Positions 34,261-45,741 of a stretch of 64,000 bases of DNA are shown piece after piece. The stretch covers positions 186,001 through 250,000 of the forward strand of contig JAIXMO010000035.1 of NCBI GenBank assembly GCA_025677825.1. The letters are read 5' to 3'. Source of the DNA: Helicostylum pulchrum. Lineage: Eukaryota; Mucoromycota; Mucoromycetes; Mucorales; Mucoraceae. A program made the translations under genes and the position numbers. The notes under the pieces were generated by a model. That model made no database searches. It was not told the origin of the DNA and saw nothing but the letters and a program-made list of their open reading frames with translations. Numbering within the stretch: the stretch's first letter is position 1; each line of letters starts with the position of its first letter.

Positions 34261-36112
34261 ATGACTTCTGACAGTGATTTTGAAATGGTAATTATAAACA
34301 AGTCTAAAGAAAAAGGTTGGTTTATAGTAGTTTAAACCAGTGTCTTTTTTCTTTCTTTCTTTAGTATGAGGATGAATCCGAGTTCGATAGTTCCATGAGT
34401 GGTAAGGAAAAAAAAAAAAAAAAACTCCTTAGTAAACCCTTGCTTACGATAATTATAATAAATAGGAAGTGGATATAATAGTAACGAAGACGATAATGTA
34501 TTCGAAGAAAAGCAACAAAAGAAAGCGTACCAAGTTGATTTTACAGTCCTAAGTACTACGCACTTGAAGAATAAGCAAGATAAAGAAGTATTCCAAGTGT
34601 CTAGTATTTTAGGTAATAAAAATGTAGTTGGAAGAAAGCGAAAATAAATAATAATTTAATCTGTACAAATTAGGATTATCTAGTGAAGATGCAGCTACTC
34701 TACTACGATATTTTCGATGGAATAAAGAAAAGCTATTTGAACAGTATATGGATTCATCGGAAAAAGTATTAGTACAAGCAGGAGTATCTTCAGTATCTAA
34801 TTTAAAGCATGAAATAGTGTTAGCCAAAGATTTAAACTATGAATTTATGTGTGAAATTTGTTGTGATGATGCAAAGGATATGGAGACTATTAGTATATCA
34901 TGTGGACATCGATTTTGTAAGATATGTTACACACATTATTTATATCAAAAGATTAGAGAAGAAGGCGAATCAAGAAGAATACAGTGTCCTGAAAATAATT
35001 GTCAAGTCATTGTAGACGAAAAGACTGTAGGATTACTAGTCGATTTTGAAACAAATGCGAAATACCATGAATTATTAAATAGAACCTTTGTTGATGATAA
35101 TGACTTTTTAAGGTGGTGTCCTGCTCCTGATTGCGAATACGCTATTGAATGTACTGTACCAAGTACTTCTCTTAATTCAATCGTACCCACTGTAGAATGT
35201 CTATGTACTTGTCGCTTCTGCTTTGGTTGCGGTTTAGATGATCATCAACCTTGTATTTGTATCTTGGTAAAGAAGTGGCTACAAAAATGTGAAGACGATT
35301 CAGAAACTGCAAATTGGATTTCTGCTCATACAAAAGAATGTCCAAAGTGTCATTCTACTATTGAAAAAAATGGTGGCTGTAATCATATGACCTGTAGAAA
35401 GTGTAGGTATGAATTTTGTTGGGTTTGTATGGGCCCTTGGTCTGAGCACGGTACCTCATGGTATACCTGTAATCGATATGATGAAAAGAGTAGTGAGACT
35501 GCTAGAGATAGTCAAACTCAATCGCGAGCTAGTTTAGAACGATACCTCCATGTGAGTTTGTACTTATATACGCACACATCAAAAGGTAGAAACTAACTTT
35601 TGTGTTTTGTATAGTACTACAACAGATATGCTAATCACGAACAGTCTGCCAAATTGGATCAAGACCTGTATCAAAAGACAGAAAAAAAGATGGAAGAAAT
35701 GCAACAAACCAGTGACCTTTCCTGGATTGAAGTACAATTCCTTAAAAAGGCAGTTGATGTTACTGTACAAAGTAGAACCACATTAAAATGGACATATGCA
35801 TTTGCCTTCTATCTTGACCGAACCAACGAAACTGAACTATTCGAGGTATACTTTCTTATTATACCATATATTATTTTACATGCAGACTAAACAATCATTT
35901 AAAACAAGGATAATCAACGTGACTTAGAAATGGCTACAGAACAATTATCTGAACTATTAGAAAAACCTCTAGAATCAGAAAAGATTGCTGAATTAAGACA
36001 AGCAGTACTAGATAAAACTGTTTATGTTAAGCTTAGAAGAGAAATACTATTGGAAGACACTGCAAAAGGATTACAAGAGGGAAGATGGCAGTTTTTTGTC
36101 CAATTAAAATAA
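34261..36112 (+). CDS. Ariadne-type RBR E3 ubiquitin ligase
   Basis: Predicted 507 residues in six exons: 34261-34287, 34365-34401, 34466-34612, 34674-35551, 35615-35845, 35909-36112. An acidic N-terminus is followed by a UBA-like helix (LSSEDAATLLRYFRWNKEKL). RING1 starts CEICCDD with CGHRFCKICY; the IBR follows (FLRWCPAPDCEY, CRFCFGCGLDDHQPC); RING2 is CPKCHSTIEKNGGCNHMTC, where the Cys of GGCNHM is the predicted thioester-forming residue. The Ariadne domain follows (RASLERYLHYYNRYANHEQS, then EGRWQFFVQL). The family works with UBCH7-type E2s and neddylated cullins. RING2 spacing (MTCRKCRYEFCW) is two residues shorter than in human ARIH1. The exonuclease gene starts only 108 bp downstream. 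Confidence 0.95.
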
Positions 36113-36220
36113 AAGACGGAAGTTAAAAACTTTTTTTTTTTCCTCACTTAAAAAACAGGTTGGCTTTTTTTCCTTTTTCTTTTTTTCCCTTTTTTTTCTC
36201 CTTTCTTTTTTCTGTAGATT

Positions 36221-37561
36221 ATGATATCGTATTCTGGCAAAGTTATGCGTCAGTTTACTCGTTCCTCTATATCAAGAATGCAATTTGGATCATCAGCAAA
36301 TAATTTAAAGAATGAAAAGTCAACTAACCTATCAACGTAAGACTCTAATTTTATTTAGCTTGTACCTTAATAACAATAAAAAACCAAATTAGATCCCTTC
36401 ATAAGACTGATGGTGGTGAAAAGCAATCTAAATATTTACCATACTCACATCCTCAACATTATTCTCCTGTGGCTCCATCGTCTTCTACCGTCTTGATCAA
36501 ACCCTCAGTTACCGCTTCAGCAGAGACAGAGAAATCACGCTTAAAAACAGAACGAGAGAGATTATCTCAAATTAGAAACGAAAATAACGCTCGCTTTAAA
36601 GATTACTTGGCAACTTTACCTCAATTAGATTACCCTAAACATTACAAGGTCGAATGTGCTGCAACTTTGGAAGAAGCAAACAGAAAACTTGCTCATTTAG
36701 TAGGTAGTCAAACCGGCAATGTGTTCGGTGTTGATTTAGAATGGCCTCCTTGCTTTGTAAAAGGTCAATCTGAAAACAAAGTAACCCTGGTACAAATATG
36801 CTCACAGGATAAAATTTTGTTGATACAATTACCTCGCATACAAGGTGGATTCCCTCCTGATTTACGTCGTTTCTTTGAAGACAAGAGTATATTAAAGTGT
36901 GGTGTCAATATTGCTGCTGACGGTCTCAAGTTACAACGCGACTTTGGCTTTGTTACCAACGGTCTCGTTGAACTTCGAGATCTAGCCGAGATGGCTAAAT
37001 CCCCAAAGCTTGGAATTTCTCATTTAAGATCATTGCGTGCCTTGACTGGTATCTTTGTAAGTGGTTATATACATACATTTTTTCATTGTACTATTCTAAC
37101 ATTGTGCCATTTTTTATAGCTGGAACAAAATATGGCAAAAGGAAAGGTTCGTTTGAGTAATTGGGGTAAACCTAATTTAACCCCTTTACAAGTTCGTTAT
37201 GCTGCACTTGACGCCTACGTAAGAAGACCAAAAAAAATAGCATTTCTTTATCTTGGTTTTACTTATATATTTTATTTTATTTTAGGCTTCATATGAATTA
37301 TATGTGGTATTGGAAAAATTGAAAGATGCGGCACAAAATTTACCTGTTCGACATTTAATTGATGAAGTGCCAAAGCCTGTTAAAGTGGCAAAGAAGGAAG
37401 TAAAGAACGAATCAAATGTTACTTTAAAAAATAAGGCTACCAAGGTATTATAAAGATATTGAACTGGTAAAAAAAAAAAAACTTTTATAAATTATTTTCA
37501 ATAGTTGAAAAGCGCTTCTGGTCCTACTTCTACTGTTACCATTATAAAAAAGAAGCAATAA
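36221..37561 (+). CDS. DEDDy 3'-5' exonuclease (WRN-exo/RNase D-like)
   Basis: Predicted 364 residues in five exons: 36221-36336, 36393-37056, 37120-37218, 37286-37444, 37505-37561. Exo motifs are visible: FGVDLEW (first Asp and Glu), a central KCGVNIAADGLKL block carrying the next Asp, and YAALDAYASYELY carrying the DEDDy tyrosine and last Asp. The fold matches the Werner-syndrome exonuclease domain without a helicase, as in free-standing WRN-exo proteins and plant WEX. Residues 1-30 (MISYSGKVMRQFTRSSIS...) are basic and Ser-rich without acids, a possible mitochondrial presequence. The C-terminus is Lys-rich. It could act in DNA repair, mitochondrial DNA upkeep or silencing-related RNA trimming; the sequence does not decide which. 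Confidence 0.9.
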
Positions 37562-37646
37562 TACGGTCTAAAAAAGTAATATATACCGTTTTATATATGT
37601 GTACATACACCACTGTGAATATTTTATAGTTATTTCTCTTTTCCCT

Positions 37647-37677
<31 letters not shown>

Positions 37678-37881
37678 ACATACACTTTTTTTTCGCATTA
37701 TATAAAAGAGAAAAACTCCAATGGATCTGAGAACATGTTTTTTTGTCCTACAACACCCAACTTATAGTTTATTTCTAGATCTAGCAGCAGATAACAAAGT
37801 TTCATTTTTCTTAATAAACTCCAAAGCACGCTACAGGAAAAAACTATTAATATTTATGCAAAGAGAGAGTAGTGTGGGATT
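37562..37881. repeat. Convergent intergenic with CA microsatellite
   Basis: Between the 3' ends of the exonuclease (+) and the SCP2 gene (-). A (CA)n repeat with two T interruptions spans about 37646-37684. No gene. Confidence 0.7.
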
Positions 37882-38454
37882 TTATAACTTTACATCTTTA
37901 CCACCAGCCTTTTCAAAGACTTCTTCTAATCGTTGAGCTAAAACAAGGTCACCACGAACCTTGATTCTTCCCACCATATAAGCTTTTACTCCCGTGAGTC
38001 TAAATAAAAAGTTAGTAGGTTTTTTTGAGGCTGTAAACGTTTTTAGGGCTTACCCTCCAGTGATAAAGTTTAACAAATCACTATCTTCGATTTGAATCTT
38101 TACTGTTCTGACTTTACCTCGCGTAGCAGCACGAGCTTTAGCTTGGTCGGCAGTGATAACGGGTTGAATATCGTTTCCTATTAAAAAAAAAATGTGTTAA
38201 CACGCTACATCAAATGACGCGCTTTTTTTTTTATTACCTTGTAACAACAAGTACCTATTTAACGTATTGTTTAGTATGTTTTTTTTAACAAAAGTATAAG
38301 TGTATATTCACCAAGTGGTGGTAGGTTTTCTCTTCTTGGTTACGGTTATGATGTACAACCCCTTGACGTTAGGCCAAAGCGTATCGTCTTCAGCTAACTG
38401 ACGTTCAAGTTCTGGCAACATAAGGTCTGCCATAAGAGGAGAAGTAGGTGCCAT
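37882..38454 (-). CDS. SCP2 sterol-carrier-domain protein
   Basis: Predicted 133 residues, four exons on the minus strand: 38454-38312, 38254-38238, 38177-38054, 37999-37882. Exon 2 is a 17-nt microexon encoding YLLLQ, required to keep the frame and giving the expected strand TTTWYLLLQGNDIQPVI. The SCP2 fold signature is KVRTVKIQIEDSDLLNFITG followed by GRIKVRGDLVLAQRLEEVF. SCP2 domains bind fatty acyl-CoA and sterols. The protein ends KDVKL, which resembles but does not fit the strict peroxisomal PTS1 tripeptide (usually S/A/C-K-L). It lies 240 bp downstream of acyl-CoA oxidase on the same strand, in keeping with a role in peroxisomal lipid metabolism. The family is near-certain; the location is inferred. 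Confidence 0.9.
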
Positions 38455-38694
38455 AATGTAAGAAATAAAAATAAAAAAAGAGAGCAAAAAAAGAGAAAAA
38501 CAATAACAAAGAAAAAAAATGGGTCGGGAAACTCAAGTATCCTGCACTTTTTTTTAGACCATGTGCGACTCTCACGAATTTTTTGATTTATGCAAATAAC
38601 AAAAAAGGGACATCTGATAATTTTATTTATTATTAATTTATTTATTTTTAAAAAAAAAAAGGGAATCTAAACGGGAAGAGAGTGTATAATCTAT

Positions 38695-40978
38695 TTACAA
38701 CTTGGCAGCAACACCATCAGCAGAAGGCTTGGTAGGGTTAGTAAGAGGCTTGATGAATTGATCATAACCATTTACAACCAAAGTTTGGTTCAAGGGCTCT
38801 CTTTCGGCCATCTCTGTCATGGCCTCATACACCTTACCGTCATAACGACCTAAAGCAGAGTGTAAAAAGTAATCAGGTAAAGCAAAGGCATCTACAAGTG
38901 ATACGGCATCAGGACGTACTTGTTCCAAAAGATGAATGACCTGTTGCTTCAACATTTCGGACTGTTCAGAAGAGAGGTAGCCAGCTACAAGGAATTCAGA
39001 TAATTCCTTCTCCATGGTATGAAGTGCGAATAAAGAAGCAAGTTTACGAAGTACATTTAACATGGGTCTGCTTTCTGCTTGAGCTAAATGATCGTCGTTT
39101 TGAAGTGCAACAATAAAGTTACGCACCAACATAAATTGACAATGTGCTTTAGATATACGGCTGATTTCAACCAACAAGGAGTTCCAAGAACGACCGTGAC
39201 GATCGATTTGTTCCGCTACTTGAGCAATACCGTATGCGGCACGGAACCCAAAAGCAGACAAGATAAGTTCGGGGTTAGCAAAATCTTCAGGCTTGGTAGC
39301 AGGGCACTTGGCCTTAGGGTTTTCCAAGTACTGGGTCAAGTAAGTGATGGTTTGGTTGTACTCGGATGCCTCAGCTTTACCAGCAACAACGTTACGGAAA
39401 GTCTTGAGCAAGTAACGAGCAGTTTGTTGAGTCAAGATGTAGTTATCTCCTTCCCAAGTAACGTTAGGAAGGTAATCTTGATAGAATTGACCTAACCCAG
39501 AGAAAGAACTGTAGCCGTGACCACCACAGGCACGTCTACAATCCTCAATGGAATCAATAGCCATGGTAGTGGTTAAACTCTTGAGTCCGGAGGAACTGGC
39601 ATGAAGATCAGCTAAAAGAGAAAAGTTGCCGTTTTGCATAGCTTCTTGGTTCAAGTTGTAAAGACGGAGCATCTCACGACCTGTGAAGAAACAAGCATAA
39701 GCTGCTGCAACGGCAGGCAAAAGACGGTATTGTTGCATAGTGTAGTCCAACACAGGAGTTTCAATAATTTTGTTATCCCATTTTTTGGGGTTGGCAGCAT
39801 CGACAAATTGCTGGCGCACAGCAGAGTAACGGATAGCAATGGTAGTAGCTTTTGCAAGAGCTAAACGAACACCCATGACAATATTAGCACGAACAAAGAC
39901 CATGGTGCCGTAAGAAAGCTTGGAGTTGGGAGGATTGCTGTATTCACCAGTAGATTTTTTGACTTGAGAGTACTTGGCCAAGAAGGAGACGTGAGGGATA
40001 CGGTAGTGGTCAAACATGACAAAACCGTTATCAACAGAGTTGAAACCAAACTTAGGACCAATGTCACCAACAGTGACACCGTCCATAGGACGATGATCAT
40101 CAAGACTACGGATTTGAACAACAAATGGGTGAGGTCCTAAATCTTTACCGTCGGTAATTAAGCGAGCCATGACAATGGCATAGTTGGCAGCTTTACCAAG
40201 TCCACCGGCCCACCACTTGGATGAGGTCAAGGTAGGAGAATGAAGTTCAAATTCGTTGGTTTCTGGGATGTAAGTGGCGGTTGTTTCAAGGCCCTGAACA
40301 TTTGACCCGTGACCAAGCTAAATAAAAATGCGTTTTTTTGTGTCAGCCTCCAGAAAAAAAAAAAATTAACCCTTCAGAAATTTACCTCAGTTTGTGCGTA
40401 ACATCCAATAATGCGGTGAGATAATGCAGGTGCCAAGAAAAGTTTCTTTTGTTCTGCTGTAGTTTGGTTCATTAAAGTAGGAATAAACATCTGGTAATGA
40501 AGAGTGAACTAAGAAAAAAAAATTAGTTTTAGGTAGAAAGTGGTTTATAAATTATATAAACTTACAGGTGTGGATTGATCGTATAATAAGTTGGCAATTT
40601 GAGTATCAGTTTCATCCCAGTTTTGCTCACTAATTTTTTTTAAAAAAAAAAGAATGAGTATATACAAAAAGATACAGACATACAGTTTATACTTTACCGA
40701 ACAAGTTCAACAATACGGTTATCCTTCCATAAAGAAGAAGCAAGCTTATCTTCACGACTTAAATAGTAACGATCAGACTTATCAAAAGCAGGCTCGTTTT
40801 CAAGGACTTCAAGCACCTTGTACATTCTTTGTAACCAGTCATCAGTGTACATGAACTTACTAAGTTCATTGACGTTGAATGAACCCTTTGCTCTTTCACT
40901 AGCTAATAAAAGCTCTCCAGAAGGACCCTTGGGTGCTAATTTGGGAAATTTAGTTGCTATGTTGTTATTAAAAGACAT
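38695..40978 (-). CDS. POX1: Peroxisomal acyl-CoA oxidase
   Basis: Predicted 696 residues, four exons on the minus strand: 40978-40698, 40629-40566, 40508-40386, 40317-38695. The full length is usual for the family. It oxidises acyl-CoA to trans-2-enoyl-CoA with FAD, producing H2O2, the first step of peroxisomal beta-oxidation. Visible motifs are GCYAQTELGHGSNVQGLETTA (flavin-binding), SSKWWAGGLGKAANYA, ACGGHGYSSFSGL and TWEGDNYILTQQTARYLL, with the catalytic Glu in WEGDN. The C-terminus is AKL, a classic PTS1 signal. Codon use is strongly biased (GGT, AAG, GTC), suggesting high expression. The neighbouring SCP2 gene fits the same pathway. Confidence 0.97.
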
Positions 40979-42472
40979 TTTTTTGCAGTAAAGAAGAAGA
41001 GAAAATAAGTTTTTTTTTTTTTTGCGGGGTAGGTTTTTTAAATGATTTTTTTTTTCGACTTAGTAAGTTTAATTCCTCTGTCAGCAAGAATATGTCGTTT
41101 CTCCGACTTGAGGATTTTTTTTTTTTTGGTACTTTCTTATTGTTTTATATCACATGTAGAGCTTTATCATTATTAAACACATATTGAATTTTATGAGCTG
41201 ATGTTTTCATCTGCTTAAAGTTGGTATACTTCTTTATAAAAATGGTAATAAAATCAATTTTTTTTTGACGTTTTTTTTTTTTTGCGTGGGTACGGAAGTA
41301 TAAATCCTTCTACCCCGCATTGTTTATCAAAATTGCATATGAAAATTTAAGCAAAAAAAAAAACTCCAAGGGTGGCAAAAAAAAAAAAAGGCTCACCCTA
41401 TCGAGATTCTTATATGTACTGCTTCGCATTTAAAACTTTTGGTAAAATCATAAAATTGCCTTTTACAATGAAAACACCCCTTTTTTTCTTCTACTTAGTC
41501 ATCAGTATTGCCTTATATGTTGCACTAATATATAAAAAAAAATCAATTGTTTTTTTTTTCTGACAAGGTTCCTCCCTCTTATTACTATTTAAAGAGAGAG
41601 AGAGAGAGAGGAGAGATCAGTGTGTGTGTGGGGGGGGGGGGGGAGAGAAGGGTAGGATTTGAAAGATACAAATCCGGGTAAAGTAAGCGGAGTATCTTGT
41701 TTGGAAAAAAAAAAGAACCTATAAGCTTCTATTTCTTTATCTGTATGTCTTGACATATGAATTCATTCCATTTACAGCTGACCTAGTTTTGTGTGATAAT
41801 CAATTATGACGCTCTTGCACCCTTAATTCAGGCACACATCGTTTATCTCACCAGAGAGTCATGCTTTTTCGTGCTTACAGAAATAAACAATCAAATATGT
41901 TTGCATATGAAGAACCGGCCTATCGTTTTCTTTATCTCTTTTAGTATAATGACGATAAACACTTGAGCCCAAACACAATGACGTTCTATACAACTTCCAA
42001 GTAGAAAAAAAGCCCAGGTACTCTTATTTAAAAATTAAGTAGGCCTTAAAATAAATCCTGCTCAAGTACATATATTTCGTGTTTTTTTTTTTGGTGAATG
42101 TATAAATGTATATGACTATGTCAGAGTTAGTACTCTCCTCAAACGAAGATCTCACGTAAATTCTGATAACGTTTTGAGGTCTAGAAAACGCTTTTTTTTT
42201 TAATAATTGTATATGGAGCTGCCCTACGCATAGTTGCTTACGCTAAGCTTAATAATAAAATGAAGCATGTATGTACACTATTACATTTTTTTTTTTGCTG
42301 TTATTCGGTTATCGAGTTATAGGCGAAACCTTACACGAAAAAAAAAACTACATATTTCAAGAATTCTCAGGCACTTGCTACCCCCCTACACACGCCCTAT
42401 TAAGCATTTTTATCCGCACTAAAAAAAATACATCCCAGGGTTTTTCTCTTTATCTTATTTATATTTAACCCG
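40979..42472. other. Divergent intergenic region, microsatellites
   Basis: Shared upstream region of acyl-CoA oxidase (-) and the stomatin-like gene (+). It contains a GA repeat (41593-41616), a TG repeat (about 41619-41630) running into a G14 run (41630-41643), and many T runs. Short open frames (41372-41563, 42271-42468 plus) encode hydrophobic, low-information peptides and are not called. Confidence 0.5.
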
Positions 42473-44019
42473 ATGAGTAATACTTTAAGAACACGCGGAT
42501 GGACATCTTCTAAAAGACTAGTCAACTTGGTTGGTTCTCAAAGTTTAAAAGTAAACAAGCCAAAAAGAAAAGAAAAAGGGTGGTATTAACGCGTCATTTC
42601 TCTATAGACTACGCCTGTATTACAAAAGGCCGTTGCTCGCTATGGTGGATACGGTTACAACAACGAGTACGATAACAACTATGGAGGTCAACCTGCTAAT
42701 ACCTCTTGGGGCTCTGGTAGTGAACGTCAAACGTTACCTAGAAATACTGCAAGTTGATAAAAGAAAAAGAAAAAGAAAAAAAATAGTAATTAACAAAAAA
42801 ATATATAATAGATCATTAAATTCGTACCTCAACAAGAAGCTTGGATTGTTGAACGTATGGGAAAGTTCGATAGAATGTTAGAACCTGGTTTAAATGTTTT
42901 AATTCCTTTCCTTGACCGTATTCGATATGTCAAGAGTTTAAAGGAAACTGCTATTGAAGTACCCAGTCAAAGTGCTATTACTCAAGGTAAAAGTTATTAG
43001 TGTATATATATATAAAAAGTGGGTGTATAGTTTTTTGACGTTTGCTTTTTTTTGTACAGATAATGTTACTCTTGAATTGGATGGCGTTTTATATTTCAGA
43101 TGTATTGATCCTTTCAAGGTAATTTTTTATTTTTTTCTGTATTTTTTTTAAAAAAAAAGTGCTAATGAATTTTTTTCATGCTTAGGCTTCTTATGGAGTT
43201 GAAGACGCAGAATTTGCTATTACTCAACTTGCACAAACTACTATGCGTGCCGAGATTGGTCAAATGACTTTGGATCGCACTTTAGCTGAACGTGCTCACT
43301 TGAATTCTAATATTGTCGATGCAATTAACTCTGCAGCAGAAGATTGGGGTATCCGTTGTTTGCGTTACGAAATTCGTAAGTAAAATAAAAAAGAAGGGTA
43401 AAAAAAAAAAATATAATATTAATATTTTTAAACAATTAGGTGATATTCATCCTCCCGCCAAGGTTGTTGAATCCATGCATCAACAAGTATCTGCTGAAAG
43501 AACAAAGAGAGCACAAATTCTTGAATCTGAGGGTGCTAGACAAGCTGCTATTAACGTAGCAGAAGGTCGCAAGCAATCTACCATTTTAGCTTCAGAAGCT
43601 GAAAGAGCCGAGAAGATTAATATGGCATCTGGTGAAGCAGAAGCTATTCTTTTACGTGCTACTGCCTCTGCCAAGGGTATTGAGAAGGTCGCTCATGCTA
43701 TTTCTCTTGACCATGGTAATGATGCTGTTTCCATGACTGTCGCTGAGAAATATGTAGAAGCATTTGGTAGAATGGCAAAGGAAGGTACTACGATGATTGT
43801 GCCTGCATCTACAAATGATGCTGCATCTATGGTGACACAGGTAATATATAAACAAAAATAAAAATTGAATAATATATATTAACGAACTTTCTGCAGGCAT
43901 TGGCAATTTATAATACGATTAATAACAAGAAGAGTGTTCCTCAAAACAATGCTCCAATGCCAACACCTAATCATTTATCGCCTGATGAAAACATTGTAGA
44001 CTTGACGGAAAAAAACTAA
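42473..44019 (+). CDS. Stomatin-like protein 2 (mitochondrial SPFH protein)
   Basis: Predicted 388 residues in seven exons: 42473-42550, 42608-42748, 42812-42986, 43060-43118, 43186-43375, 43440-43840, 43897-44019. The N-terminus is basic and acid-poor ([18 protein letters not shown]), a likely mitochondrial presequence. [75 protein letters not shown] and [20 protein letters not shown] match SLP-2 nearly block for block. It should assemble into oligomeric scaffolds of the mitochondrial inner membrane and stabilise prohibitins and proteases. Intron 2 (42749-42811) starts GCAAGT, a GC-AG intron; no GT donor keeps the frame there. Confidence 0.95.
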
Positions 44020-45194
44020 AAAAATAAAAAAAGAATATACTTTTTATTCAGCATTCCTTTTGTGTAATTGATGATGATTCATCATAAAATAAGTATAAAC
44101 GAGATTATATCATTGTTCTATCCCAGAAAGTATTGACGTACGTAATTATGATTCGTTCAGTAAAAAAAAAAAAGAAACTGTACCATCTTATTCTTACTGG
44201 TTCTTGCGCTGGCTACTATAATGGAAACCCTACAATGCCCGTGATCTACGGTATTGTCGGCTCGGACCAAAAAGTTGCTGCGAAATAAATACCACGAGAG
44301 TTGGAAAGATGTTGCCTAATTGTTATATTTAGTAACTTATTTATAAACATATGATATATTAATTGATTAAAAAGGGTATAAAAACTCGAGTTTTGGTTTT
44401 CATTAACGATGAAAAAAAAATTACATTGGACAGAGAGCATGCTTCAGCAAAAGGCAAGACGCGCTTTTTAAAGAAAAAGTATATATAGTTTTTATTTATA
44501 TAACATTAAAAGGTGTCTAAGCGTGGAAGTACACTATGATAACAATAAGAAGTTCCGCGGTAAATTAATTGATAACCTCACTTGTTACTAATAAAAAAAG
44601 TGTACTTGTACAAAATGATTGGATGTAACTTTTTATGTTTGCCCCCCTTTTTTTTTATATGTGCGTATTTATATTTTATGAAAAAAGAAGTTTATCATCC
44701 CATTAGATGTATAAATCCCGCTAATAAACTACATGTAGTACAGCTAATATAAACCAAAAAAAAAGTGAACGTATACAATCACATACAGAGATATAATGTA
44801 ACATATTAACTAGTTTTTTATTTTCCCCCTGAAAGATGTAATATAGAACAAGTATTATTTTTATGCACGTCATTTGGCTGGTAAATCTTTTTTTGTGGAC
44901 CTAATTTCGGTCGCCCATTTTTAATTTTTATCGCAGTAACAGGTACAACGCATACATATAATAGAATGGTAATAGCTTACTTTTTTTTTTTACCCCTTTT
45001 CTCTATCCCCTTTTTGTTTAACCCTATCTCCGATTATTTTTGTACTATAAAAACCAAGGAACGGACATTTAATAGACCAAAACGCCTAGCAAAAAAAAAA
45101 AAGAGTTCTAACGGTTAATGATTAAAAGTAAAAACGTTAAGAGGGATTGGTTTATAAAATGATTTGATAATACAGTTTTAAAAAATAGTCGGGG

Positions 45195-45227
<33 letters not shown>

Positions 45228-45741
45228 ATATGTGACACCTTGTCAAACGATAAATTAAACGCTTATGAGAAAAAAGAATGCTGTGCCCTTACAAAATTGG
45301 TTCACAAAGTTACTTGATTTAGTCTCAGTTTTTTTCGTACATGTAAAAAAGCATGATCTTTTTTCTCTTTAAATAGAGTAGATTTTTATTTTATTTTCTT
45401 CTTTATTTTTTCTTCTTTCTTTTATATATATAAAAAAGATATTTGAATGCTTCTACATTCATAAATTTACACTCCTTACAACGAAAACCATATCATAATC
45501 AATAACATCCCCCCCCCCTTTCCTTTTACTACTATCTACCTCATCACACTCCCTTTGATTGACAACAAAATATCATCTTTTAAATAATATATTTCTCCTC
45601 CACAACATATTACCATAAAACCCTTTAAACTACTCCTTGAGCTTATTTTATATATCTTCTTTTATACTTCTTTATATATATTAAAAAAAAACTCTACCCA
45701 CACACTCACACACACACACACACACACAAAACGAATTTAAA
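44020..45741. other. Intergenic with long A tract and CT/CA-rich promoter
   Basis: No gene recognised. An A30 tract lies at 45195-45224. A CT-rich stretch covers 45400-45660 and a (CA)n repeat about 45703-45728, immediately before the bHLH gene, which likely form its promoter and 5' leader. Confidence 0.5.

Noticed and set aside
34093..34335. Frame running into the Ariadne start region
   Set aside because: The upstream part is translated CT-rich promoter; the RBR gene clearly starts at the ATG at 34261 and is spliced at 34288.
41372..41563. Small hydrophobic frame with a transmembrane-like segment
   Set aside because: It starts inside an A run with no good ATG context and ends in poly-Phe encoded by a T run; likely low-complexity artefact.
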